A DNA stretch of 6,980 nucleotides, from the NCBI GenBank assembly GCA_017548245.1, contig JAFYMU010000004.1, positions 1-6,980 of the forward strand. The letters are read 5' to 3'. The position numbers were made by a program, and so were the translations under genes. Positions 1 to 6,582 of this stretch are shown in pieces. The DNA comes from Kiritimatiellia bacterium (GTDB lineage Bacteria; Verrucomicrobiota; Kiritimatiellia; RFP12; DVOR01). The notes below the pieces were generated by a model, which had not been told where the DNA came from, searched no databases, and saw only the letters and a list, made by a program, of their open reading frames with translations. The number at the start of each line of letters is the position of its first letter. Position 1 is the stretch's first letter.

Positions 1-941
1 TAGTCCACAAAGACGCCAGGGGCAATAGCTTCAAGGCGGCCCCATTGGGGTTTTGCGGCGGTGATGGCGCAGAGGATGGCGTCGATCGTTACGCCAAGGG
101 CGCGCGCGGCAGTGGCGGCGCAGAGGAGGTTGGCGAGGTTGTAACGGCCGCAGAGGGCGGTTTTGAAGGAGATGGTGCGCGCGCCAAAGGTGAAGGTGGC
201 TTCGGTGCCATGGGCGGTGAAAGAGGCGGGGATAGCGTTCGGCGAGTAGGGGAAGAGACGCGTGTGGCCGGCGGTGGAGAGTTCGTCAAAGAGACGTTTG
301 CCGTAGGGATCGTCCACGTTGATGACGGCAGGGACGTCGGGATGGTCGCGGAAGAGTTGGGCCTTCGCTTGGTAGTAGGACTCCATGTCGCCGTGATAGT
401 CCAAGTGATCCTGCGTGAGATTGGTAAAGGCAAGCACGGCATAACGGCACGCTGCGATACGTTTTTGGTCAATCGCGTGGCTCGACACCTCCATCACAGC
501 GGCGCGACAACGGTTCTTTCGCATTGTGTCCAAGGTCGCTTGGAGGGTTCGGGCGTCTGGGGTGGTGCACGCGGCGGGTTCGGAGTGCCCCGGCCATTCA
601 ATGGCAACCGTTGTAATCAGGCCCGGCAACAAACCGCCTTGCGCCAACATATCGCGGAGCAAGAGGGTGGTTGTGGTCTTGCCATTGGTGCCTGTAATCC
701 CACAGAGTAAGAGATCATGCGAGGGATGACCAAAGAAATTAGCGCACGCTTCGGCATAGGCTCGGCGCGGATCGGCAACGCGGATGTCGCAATCTTCGGT
801 TGCGCCCATGACGGCTGCCGCACCCTTTTCGCGTGCTTGACGGATGAATTGCGCGCCATCAACGTTCACCCCAGGGATGGCCACAAAGAGGGCTCCCGGT
901 GTGACCTTGCGAGAATCTGAAACCACATCGCAATAGTTCAT
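1..941 (-). CDS. murE: UDP-N-acetylmuramyl-tripeptide synthetase MurE, 3' end cut off by the window
   Basis: This is a cytoplasmic Mur ligase that adds the third amino acid to UDP-MurNAc-L-Ala-D-Glu with ATP hydrolysis in peptidoglycan synthesis. Translating from the ATG at 941-939 gives 313 residues without a stop up to the left edge. Visible in order are the N-terminal DSRKVTPGALFVA motif (residues 9-21), the ATP P-loop GTNGKTT (84-90), MEVSSHA (150-156), TNLTQDHLDYHG (173-184), a lysine at 193 in the position of the carbamylated lysine, and GRLE (301-304). The frame ends at VFVD, the start of the VDYAHTPD motif. E. coli MurE has about 495 residues, so roughly the last third is missing, including the DNPR-type motif that tells diaminopimelate from lysine users. 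The N-terminus is shorter than usual: DSR begins at residue 9 rather than near 27, no clear Shine-Dalgarno precedes the ATG, and a stop (969-971) blocks extension in this frame. Family assignment is firm; the start is not. Confidence 0.93.
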   Translation of the reverse strand, partial: MNYCDVVSDSRKVTPGALFVAIPGVNVDGAQFIRQAREKGAAAVMGATEDCDIRVADPRRAYAEACANFFGHPSHDLLLCGITGTNGKTTTTLLLRDMLAQGGLLPGLITTVAIEWPGHSEPAACTTPDARTLQATLDTMRKNRCRAAVMEVSSHAIDQKRIAACRYAVLAFTNLTQDHLDYHGDMESYYQAKAQLFRDHPDVPAVINVDDPYGKRLFDELSTAGHTRLFPYSPNAIPASFTAHGTEATFTFGARTISFKTALCGRYNLANLLCAATAARALGVTIDAILCAITAAKPQWGRLEAIAPGVFVD

Positions 942-983
942 GATTGGTTGCTCGTTGTAGGTGATTGGTTAGGCGTTGCTCGT
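941..983. repeat. Imperfect tandem duplication just upstream of murE
   Basis: TGATTGGTT occurs at 941-949 and again at 962-970, exactly 21 bases apart. GTTGCTCGT occurs at 947-955 and again at 975-983. The right copy carries about 7 extra bases (around 971-977) between the two shared blocks. The left copy overlaps the murE start codon. It may be a slippage duplication or a pair of binding sites; the sequence alone does not decide. Confidence 0.6.
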
Positions 984-1004
984 GGCCAAAGGTGGAGAGA
1001 AGAA

Positions 1005-1039
1005 GCGCGGCAAAATCCATTGTGATAGATTTGCCGCGC
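1005..1039 (-). terminator. Possible rho-independent terminator after nfnB
   Basis: GCGCGGCAAA at 1005-1014 is a perfect 10-base inverted match to TTTGCCGCGC at 1030-1039, with a 15-base loop. On the minus strand the stem is followed by TTCTTCTCTCC, which is pyrimidine-rich but not a pure T run. It lies 25 bases past the nfnB stop, where a terminator for the nfnA-nfnB unit would be expected. The loop also contains an ATG (1018-1020) that opens a frame discussed under the murE start, so a coding explanation for part of it cannot be excluded. Confidence 0.5.
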
Positions 1040-1064
1040 GACGTATGAAGCCTTTCGGCGGATC

Positions 1065-2558
1065 TTACAATTGGGCCAGGTAATCGTTGATTGCCTTGGC
1101 TGCGCGGCGACCTTCGCCCATGGCGAGAATCACCGTCGCGGCTCCCAAAACGATATCGCCGCCTGCGTAGACGCCGGTGAGGCTAGTGGCCTGTTGGTCA
1201 TTGACCACAATGTTGCCACGACGATTGATTTCAAGGCCTTCGGTCGTCTGCGGAATCAAGGGGTTCGAGGCGTTACCGATCGCGATAATGACCGCATCCA
1301 CAGGCAAGGTGAATTCGCTGCCTGCCACTGGCACGGGACTTCTGCGACCGGACGCATCGGGTTCGCCGAGTTCGTAACGCAGGCATTCAATGCCATTGAC
1401 GATTCCATTCTCATCGCCCAAGATGCGTTCGATATTGCACAAGAAACGGAAATCGACACCTTCCTCCTCGGCGTGTTCGACCTCTTCTGCACGTGCCGGC
1501 ATCTCTTCGCGACCGCGACGATAGATGAGGTAAACCTCTTCAGCACCCAAACGGAAGGCCATGCGCGCGGCATCCATCGCCACATTGCCACCGCCCAACA
1601 CGGCCACGCGCTTTGCGGGGTAGTACGGCGTTGCGGCGGCGGCACGGTCATAGGCCTTCATCAGGTTCGCACGGGTGAGATATTCATTGGCCGAGAAGAC
1701 GCCAACGAGTTCTTCACCGGGGATGCCCATAAAGCGCGGCAACCCTGCACCCGAACCCACATAAACGGCATCGTAGCCATCCTTTTCCATCAAATCCTTG
1801 AGCTTGCGCGTGCGCCCCACGACGAAGTTCGGCACCACCTGCACGCCCATCTGCTTGAGTCCTTCGACTTCCTTGTCGACAATCGCCTTGGGTAAACGGA
1901 ATTCAGGGATACCATAGACCAACACACCACCGGGCTTCTGGAAGGCTTCGAAGAGCGTCACATCGTGACCCTCACGGCGCACATCGGCCGCCACCGTGAT
2001 TCCCGACGGACCCGAACCCACCACGGCGACCTTCTTGCCTGTGGACGGCTTCACCGTGTTATCAATCGGCGCCTCCGCTTCATGCGCACGCTGCCAGTCG
2101 GCAACAAAACGTTCCAAACGGCCAATCGCGACACTCTGGTTGACATCCTTGTGAATCACGCCCACCGTACAAGCCTTCTGGCACTGATTCTCCTGCGGGC
2201 AAACGCGACCGCAGATAGCAGGCAAGATGCTGCTCTGACGAATCACCGCCAAGGCTTCGGCGTAGTTGCCCTTGGCAATCTCTTGGATGAAGTTGGGGAT
2301 GTTAATCGAGACCGGGCAACCCTTCATGCACGGGGCATTTTTGCACTGCAAACAACGGTTCGCTTCCACGCGAGCTTGGGTTTCGCTGTAACCGATGGCC
2401 ACTTCCTGCATGTTGTACTTGCGCACCTCTGGTGGTTGCACAGGCATCGGCTGTTGGGCGATGGCGGTGCGATCCTTAGGCGAGAGGGTGCGATCTTTGA
2501 GCGCGGCCCACGTTTCCTGTGCGGCGGCTTCAAGGGCTTCTTGGGTGATAAAGGACAT
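1065..2558 (-). CDS. nfnB: NfnB/NfnL large subunit (GltA/GltD-like NADPH-dependent glutamate synthase family), FAD and Fe-S oxidoreductase
   Basis: A 497-residue cytoplasmic flavoprotein of the glutamate synthase small-subunit family, usually annotated gltA. Residues 69-81 hold a CxxC-x4-C-x3-C iron-sulphur motif, and further cysteines lie at 116, 120, 126 and 130, so two 4Fe-4S clusters are likely. An FAD-binding GSGPSG lies at 181-186, a second dinucleotide fold GGGNVAMD at 322-329 followed by YRRGREEMPA (346-355), the arginine pair typical of NADPH binding, and the C-terminal FAD motif AGGD at 465-468. The length fits a stand-alone large subunit with a slightly long N-terminus. Because the gene follows an NfnA/SudB-type partner by only 15 bases, the pair most likely forms an electron-bifurcating NADH-dependent ferredoxin:NADP+ oxidoreductase. 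No large GltB glutamate synthase subunit is in the window, so real glutamate synthesis is less likely but not excluded. An AGGAG lies 6 bases before the ATG. Confidence 0.92.
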   Translation of the reverse strand: MSFITQEALEAAAQETWAALKDRTLSPKDRTAIAQQPMPVQPPEVRKYNMQEVAIGYSETQARVEANRCLQCKNAPCMKGCPVSINIPNFIQEIAKGNYAEALAVIRQSSILPAICGRVCPQENQCQKACTVGVIHKDVNQSVAIGRLERFVADWQRAHEAEAPIDNTVKPSTGKKVAVVGSGPSGITVAADVRREGHDVTLFEAFQKPGGVLVYGIPEFRLPKAIVDKEVEGLKQMGVQVVPNFVVGRTRKLKDLMEKDGYDAVYVGSGAGLPRFMGIPGEELVGVFSANEYLTRANLMKAYDRAAAATPYYPAKRVAVLGGGNVAMDAARMAFRLGAEEVYLIYRRGREEMPARAEEVEHAEEEGVDFRFLCNIERILGDENGIVNGIECLRYELGEPDASGRRSPVPVAGSEFTLPVDAVIIAIGNASNPLIPQTTEGLEINRRGNIVVNDQQATSLTGVYAGGDIVLGAATVILAMGEGRRAAKAINDYLAQL

Positions 2559-2564
2559 AATCAG

Positions 2565-2569
2565 CTCCT
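2565..2569 (-). promoter_or_regulatory. Ribosome binding site of nfnB
   Basis: The minus strand reads AGGAG, then six bases, then the ATG at 2558. It sits in the 15-base gap after the nfnA stop, which supports both the ATG chosen and co-transcription of the pair. Confidence 0.75.
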
Positions 2570-2573
2570 AACT

Positions 2574-3428
2574 TCAACGCTGCGCTTCGTTTTGCTTAGC
2601 TTCAGCCATCTTGAACAGATTGCAGGAATCTTCACGTTCGCGGGCGGTGAAGGCGCGATTACGTTTGATGAGATTGTCAAAGTCCACCTGATGGGCGTCA
2701 AACTCCGGACCGTCCACGCAGACAAACTTAATCTTGCCGCCGACCATCACACGGCAACCGCCACACATGCCCGTGCCATCAATCATGATGGAGTTGAGCG
2801 AGGCGGTGGTCGGCACAGCATAAGGCAGCGTGGTGAGGGCGCAGAACTTCATCATGATGGGCGGCCCAATCGTGACGCATTCCGCGATGGCTTCACGTTC
2901 GCAGACCTCCTTGAGGGGTTCGGTCACGAGGGCCTTGCGGCCGTACGAACCGTCATCCGTGCAGATGATGAGTTCGTCTGCAATGGCGGCCATCTCCTTT
3001 TCGAGGATGAGCAAATCCTTGGTGCGGGCACCCATAATCACGATAACCTTGTTGCCTGCCTGCTTCATCGCTTGGGCGATCGGGTGCATCGGTGCCACAC
3101 CAATGCCGCCACCCACGCACACCACGGTGCCCTTCTTTTCAATGTGGGTCGGCTGCCCCAAGGGGCCCAAGAAGACCGGCAACGCGTCGCCTTCGTTCAT
3201 CATTGCCAACTTCTTCGTCGAGGCACCAACCGCCTGGAAGATGATGCGCACGGCACCCTTTTCGGGGTCGGCATCGGCAATGGTGAGGGGGATGCGTTCG
3301 CCAAACTGTTCGTCAATCTGAAGGATGATGAATTGACCTGCGCGACGCTCTTCGGCAATCAATGGCGCATGGATCCACATCGAGTAGACATCCGCAGATA
3401 ACTGTTCTTTCTGAAGTATCGGAAACAT
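2574..3428 (-). CDS. nfnA: NfnA/NfnS small subunit (SudB, sulfide/dihydroorotate dehydrogenase-like FAD/NAD-binding protein)
   Basis: A 284-residue ferredoxin-NADP reductase-like protein, the NAD(H) and FAD-binding partner of the downstream large subunit. An N-terminal FAD beta barrel carries RIPLTI at 45-50. The NAD-binding domain has VGGGIGVAP (105-113), TDDGSYG (157-163) and GPPIMM (188-193). The C-terminus holds a 2Fe-2S site, DGTGMCGGC (217-225) plus C237. Three cysteines (222, 225, 237) and D217 match the family pattern in which an aspartate is thought to be the fourth ligand. The same family includes PyrK-type dihydroorotate dehydrogenase subunits, but the neighbouring GltA-type gene points to Nfn. 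I place the start at the ATG at 3428-3426, with GGAG six bases upstream. An in-frame TTG four codons earlier (3440-3438) overlaps that ribosome binding site and is unlikely to be used. The pair would balance NADH, NADPH and reduced ferredoxin in an anaerobe. Confidence 0.91.
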   Translation of the reverse strand: MFPILQKEQLSADVYSMWIHAPLIAEERRAGQFIILQIDEQFGERIPLTIADADPEKGAVRIIFQAVGASTKKLAMMNEGDALPVFLGPLGQPTHIEKKGTVVCVGGGIGVAPMHPIAQAMKQAGNKVIVIMGARTKDLLILEKEMAAIADELIICTDDGSYGRKALVTEPLKEVCEREAIAECVTIGPPIMMKFCALTTLPYAVPTTASLNSIMIDGTGMCGGCRVMVGGKIKFVCVDGPEFDAHQVDFDNLIKRNRAFTAREREDSCNLFKMAEAKQNEAQR

Positions 3429-3434
3429 TTCGCT

Positions 3435-3438
3435 CTCC
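3435..3438 (-). promoter_or_regulatory. Ribosome binding site that fixes the nfnA start
   Basis: GGAG lies six bases before the ATG at 3428. The longer frame opening at the TTG (3440-3438) would run through this site, so the ATG is preferred. Confidence 0.75.
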
Positions 3439-3464
3439 AATGAGAAGGTGTTACATCACTGTAA

Positions 3465-3473
3465 AGTATACCA
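3465..3473 (-). promoter_or_regulatory. Extended -10 promoter of nfnA-nfnB
   Basis: The minus strand reads TGGTATACT, a TGn extension followed by a near-consensus -10 hexamer (5 of 6). A start about 7 bases downstream, near 3458, gives a leader of about 30 bases. No good -35 box is seen 16-18 bases upstream, which would lie in the end of the protease gene; extended -10 promoters can work without one. Confidence 0.55.
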
Positions 3474-3479
3474 CAATTA

Positions 3480-4199
3480 TTACCAGAATCCATAGGCATC
3501 CAAGAGTAGAACATGGAGCCCGAGGAGGAAATTCGTTACCACGTGTGCGACAATAGAGGCCCGCAGACTCCCCGTTCGCACCGCCAAGGCGCCATAAGCC
3601 ATCCCAGCCAACGCCCCGCCGACATAACGGTCGTGTTCAAAGGCAAAGACGGCTACCGTCACCCAAAAGGCATACCGCGAGACCTCGCCAAAGGGCAACG
3701 TCTGCCACGTCTTTTGGGTGAGCCACCGCATCAAGAAACCGCGGAAGAAGTACTCTTCAATCGGCGCAATCACAAAGGCTGAGCCAATCAACTTAATCAC
3801 TGCGAGCACGGGATGGCGGCTGTAGGCATAACACCATGAGGCGCTGTAATCGGGTAAGGTGCCGGGCATCATCACGAGCCACCGTTGGTACCATTCCTTT
3901 ACCGCGGGATAGGGCAACGCTTCGGGGAGCGCCCAGAGCACATAGATGGCAATGCCCACCCAAATGCCCAAGCCAATCGCCCCCTTCGCAGGCGCGTTCG
4001 GCACATAACGCCAGGGCTTGAGGGCCACCATCAGGATCGCGCAGAGAACGGTCTTGGCGGCGTAAACAATTGCGGGGAAATCAAAGTCGTGAGGGAAGAA
4101 GAGGAGTACGAGTCCTGCAATCCACAGGAAGAAGGGCCACGTCAATGCGCGGGTGGGCGCAGCGTCTTTGGCAAAGAGGGTGGCGAGGGTCTGCTTCAT
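3480..4199 (-). CDS. CPBP-family intramembrane glutamic protease, resembling the exosortase (PEP-CTERM)-associated CAAX protease-related family
   Basis: A 239-residue polytopic membrane protein with about six to eight hydrophobic segments (for example about 22-36, 43-60, 73-92, 132-147, 172-187 and 214-232). The three motifs of the CPBP (Abi/CAAX) protease fold are present: EEYFFRG at 148-154 (EExxxR), FAFEH at 185-189 (FxxxH) and HVVTN at 219-223 (HxxxN). The early YAAKTVL stretch (46-52) and the phrase APIEEYFFRGFLMRWL, with a GFW end, resemble the CAAX prenyl protease-related family found with exosortases and exopolysaccharide genes. That subfamily call is from memory of its pattern, not a search. 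Its role in those loci is unproven; processing of membrane or sorted proteins is a guess. The gene starts 19 bases after the sugar transferase stop, without a clear ribosome binding site, consistent with operon expression. No exosortase gene is in the window. Confidence 0.87.
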   Translation of the reverse strand: MKQTLATLFAKDAAPTRALTWPFFLWIAGLVLLFFPHDFDFPAIVYAAKTVLCAILMVALKPWRYVPNAPAKGAIGLGIWVGIAIYVLWALPEALPYPAVKEWYQRWLVMMPGTLPDYSASWCYAYSRHPVLAVIKLIGSAFVIAPIEEYFFRGFLMRWLTQKTWQTLPFGEVSRYAFWVTVAVFAFEHDRYVGGALAGMAYGALAVRTGSLRASIVAHVVTNFLLGLHVLLLDAYGFW

Positions 4200-4218
4200 C
4201 GTTCGCTTTCGTGTGGCC

Positions 4219-4737
4219 TTAGTTGCCTTTGAGGTGGAGGAGGGTCATCAAGAGAATGCGGCAGTCCATCCAGAACGAACGCTTCGCCACGTATTCCAAA
4301 TCGTATTGCACCTTCTCGGCGCGCGTAATCGCATTGCGACCATGCACCTGTGCCCATCCCGTAATGCCCGGACGGACATCGTGACGGTGCATCTCTTCTT
4401 CCGTGTAGTCGTCCAAGTATTCCATGAGGAGTGGACGCGGCCCGACCAATGCCATCTTGCCCGAAAGCACCTGGAGGAGCTCGGGCAGTTCGTCCAACGA
4501 TGCCTTGCGCAAGAAGGCACCCAATCGCGTGGTGCGCACGTCATCGCTCTCGGCTCCCGGTCGCATCGTGCGGAATTTGAGGATCGTGAAGGGTTGGGCA
4601 TGGAGTCCTGGGCGCACTTGACGGAAGAAGACGGGGCGCCCATCAATACATGCCACAAGCACAATCAACAACGCGAGCAACGGCAACCAGAGAGGTGCCG
4701 CCAGCAGGACGATTAGCAGTTCGAGCGAACGGGGCAT
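4219..4737 (-). CDS. Small bacterial sugar transferase (undecaprenyl-phosphate phosphoglycosyl transferase, PglC-like)
   Basis: A 172-residue monotopic phosphoglycosyl transferase that moves a phospho-sugar from a UDP-sugar onto undecaprenyl phosphate at the inner membrane, the first step of polysaccharide or glycan assembly. One hydrophobic N-terminal segment (about 6-30, with a central proline at 15, as in the re-entrant helix of this family) precedes the catalytic domain. Motifs are PVFFRQ (35-40), KFRTM (54-58), SLDELPELLQVLSG (80-93) with the catalytic Asp-Glu pair D82-E83, LVGPRPLL (97-104) and PGITGWAQVHGRN (123-135). It lacks the large multi-pass N-terminus of WbaP/WcaJ types and is slightly shorter than PglC-size members (about 200). 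The usual N-terminal KRxxD motif is altered to PRSLE. The ATG is five bases after the nadE stop with no Shine-Dalgarno, suggesting translational coupling. Family is certain; the sugar and final glycan cannot be told. Confidence 0.93.
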   Translation of the reverse strand: MPRSLELLIVLLAAPLWLPLLALLIVLVACIDGRPVFFRQVRPGLHAQPFTILKFRTMRPGAESDDVRTTRLGAFLRKASLDELPELLQVLSGKMALVGPRPLLMEYLDDYTEEEMHRHDVRPGITGWAQVHGRNAITRAEKVQYDLEYVAKRSFWMDCRILLMTLLHLKGN

Positions 4738-4742
4738 AGGCG

Positions 4743-6533
4743 TTACAACGTCAGATTAGCATCGGAGGGCAACATCCATCCGCCACGCGGCGAGAGCGCC
4801 ACGCCACCCATTGCAGGGCCATCGGGCGAACACGACCGCTTGAATTGTTGCGTAATCACGCGACGGCAGAAGATGTCGAGGGTACGATTTCGTTCGCCCG
4901 CGTCAAGTTCGGGGAAGAGGAGCGTGGCCAATTCCTGCAACTGGGTTCGGTCGCATCCGTAACGGAGCAGGTACCACAAGAAGCAGTCATGGAGTTCGTA
5001 TCGCCCAACGATTGACTCGGTGTGTTGCACGCCCGGCACGAGTTCGGGTGAGACGGGCGTATCGCAGATGTCTTGTAAGACGGTGAGGAGGCGTTCGCTA
5101 GCATCGCCATCGGCCGCTTCCAAGATTTTGACTGCGGTTAAGAGGCAGTGCGAAATGAGCGTTTTGGGAACAGAACAGTTCACCGAGTACATGCTCATGT
5201 GGTCGCCATTGTAGGTGCTCCACCCGAGGGCAATCTCCGAGAGGTCGCCCGTACCCACGAGTAAGCCGCCCTCCTTGTTCGCGATGTCCATCAAGAGGTA
5301 GGTGCGCGCACGGGCCTGGGCGTTTTCGTAAGTCACCGAATGGTCGGCTGGGTCGTGGCCGATGTCCTTAAAATGCTGCTCTACGGTTGGCACAATCGAA
5401 ATCTCGCGCAGTTCGGCGCCCAAGGTGGTAGCCAATGCACAAGCGTTGTTGTAGGTGCGGTCGGAGGTGCCAAAGCCGGGCATCGTCACGGCGAGCACGG
5501 TGTCATCGGGGAGGTTAAATTGACGGCAGAGTTGCGTGCAGACAACCAATGCCAAGGTGGAGTCCAACCCACCCGAGAGGCCGAGCACCAACCGTTTGGC
5601 GCGGATTTGACGGAAACGTCGCCACAGGGCCTGCACCTGCATCTGCAAGATGGCGGTACAACGCGTGGTGCGTTCGGTCGCGTCTTCAGGGATAAAGGGA
5701 TTTTTGCGCAAGCCGGCCAAGGTGCCATCGGAAGGGGAGAGGTCGATGTCTAACGGGATGCGCTCTTCGGTTGGGGCAGGGGATGTCGTGGCGATGCGCT
5801 GACGGTGCGCGCGGACCCACGCAGGGGAGAAGTCCATGAGCGAGAGACCGGGTTCCCACTGGGCTTCAGTTAAGAGGCGACCCTCCCACGCGCAGAGGCG
5901 GTGACCGCCGTAGATGCCATCGGTGGAAGATTCACCTTCGCCCGCGTTGGCATAGACCCACGCATTGCCGGCGGTTGCCGAGAGGTGGCGAAGGGCTGTG
6001 CGGCGACGTTCGTCCTTGCCGCAACCCTCGGGTTCGGCATCGAGGCATAAGACGAGGTCAGCATCAGGAGCAGGGGTGTTGAGGCCAAAGGTGATGGCAA
6101 CGGTCATGTCCTCAAATTCGAAGGAGGAGGGCATATTCGTGAGCGGTTGGGTGGAGAAGCAACGCATCCGCGTGTCACCAAGGCGGAAGCGGGTCTTGGG
6201 GACAAAACCCATAACGAAGTTGCGCGCAATGAGCACCGCGCCATTGTAGCAGACACCATTGAAGACGCGCGGCGCACCGCAGACGAGCAGAACCCCTTCG
6301 GGCAAACGGTTACGGAGGGTGCTAATTGCCGCATCGGTCTGGTCGAGCAAGGATTGGGTCAAAAAGAGATCGCCACACGTGGCACCCGTAAGGGCGAGTT
6401 CGGGCGTGACCAGAATCGAAGCACCCTTTGCCGCGGCCTCTTGGGCCAACGCAAGAATCGCCTTCGCATTGGTTGCAGGATTGGCTAAACAAACCTCAGG
6501 CGTCAACGCCGCCACACGATAAAATCCAGTCAT
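4743..6533 (-). CDS. nadE: NAD+ synthase, two-domain (nitrilase + synthetase) type with a degenerate glutaminase site
   Basis: This 596-residue cytoplasmic enzyme amidates nicotinic acid adenine dinucleotide to NAD+ with ATP. Residues about 5-250 are a nitrilase-like domain of the glutamine-hydrolysing form. Residues about 290-596 are the synthetase, with the ATP-binding SGGLDS (320-325), MPGFGTSDRT (351-360), YENAQARARTYLLM (402-415), GTGDLSEIALGWSTYNGD (427-444), QQFKRS (562-567) and the C-terminal PDGP and LSPRG motifs. The glutaminase triad looks broken: E45 (PELALTG) and K113 (VPKT) are in place, but the usual EICEDLW reads AITFGLN, putting T148 where the cysteine nucleophile should be. 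The segment after K113 is also shortened, and the protein is smaller than the common 640-680 residues. It may therefore use free ammonia. The ATG at 6533 is chosen because a strong promoter lies between it and the only upstream in-frame start (GTG, 6635). It is first in the operon with the sugar transferase. Confidence 0.95.
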   Translation of the reverse strand: MTGFYRVAALTPEVCLANPATNAKAILALAQEAAAKGASILVTPELALTGATCGDLFLTQSLLDQTDAAISTLRNRLPEGVLLVCGAPRVFNGVCYNGAVLIARNFVMGFVPKTRFRLGDTRMRCFSTQPLTNMPSSFEFEDMTVAITFGLNTPAPDADLVLCLDAEPEGCGKDERRRTALRHLSATAGNAWVYANAGEGESSTDGIYGGHRLCAWEGRLLTEAQWEPGLSLMDFSPAWVRAHRQRIATTSPAPTEERIPLDIDLSPSDGTLAGLRKNPFIPEDATERTTRCTAILQMQVQALWRRFRQIRAKRLVLGLSGGLDSTLALVVCTQLCRQFNLPDDTVLAVTMPGFGTSDRTYNNACALATTLGAELREISIVPTVEQHFKDIGHDPADHSVTYENAQARARTYLLMDIANKEGGLLVGTGDLSEIALGWSTYNGDHMSMYSVNCSVPKTLISHCLLTAVKILEAADGDASERLLTVLQDICDTPVSPELVPGVQHTESIVGRYELHDCFLWYLLRYGCDRTQLQELATLLFPELDAGERNRTLDIFCRRVITQQFKRSCSPDGPAMGGVALSPRGGWMLPSDANLTL

Positions 6534-6536
6534 ACG

Positions 6537-6547
6537 CTCCTCGCTCC
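6537..6547 (-). promoter_or_regulatory. Ribosome binding site region of nadE
   Basis: The minus strand reads GGAGCGAGGAG before CGT and the ATG. The nearer GAGGAG is only 3 bases from the ATG, while the first GGAG is 10 bases away. Either can pair with 16S rRNA, and together they mark the ATG at 6533 as the start. Confidence 0.65.
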
Positions 6548-6573
6548 ACAATTGGACAAACAAGAATACATTA

Positions 6574-6582
6574 ATTATAACA
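6574..6582 (-). promoter_or_regulatory. Extended -10 promoter of the nadE operon
   Basis: The minus strand reads TGTTATAAT, a perfect TATAAT with a TGn extension. The expected start near 6567 gives a leader of about 34 bases. The best -35 candidate (GCGGCA, 18 bases upstream) matches only three of six positions, so the extended -10 probably dominates. The local AT-rich patch stands out in GC-rich surroundings. Confidence 0.7.

Noticed and set aside
45..710. A 221-codon open frame on the plus strand
   Set aside because: Antisense to murE, glycine-rich low-complexity product; murE motifs on the minus strand explain the DNA.
1965..3401. A 478-codon open frame on the plus strand
   Set aside because: It lies antisense to nfnB and nfnA, spans both genes and the gap, and has no recognisable motif. 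Both minus-strand genes are clearly real, so it is a by-product of GC-rich codon use.
3429..3440. TTG start for nfnA four codons upstream
   Set aside because: The TTG overlaps the GGAG that serves the ATG at 3428.
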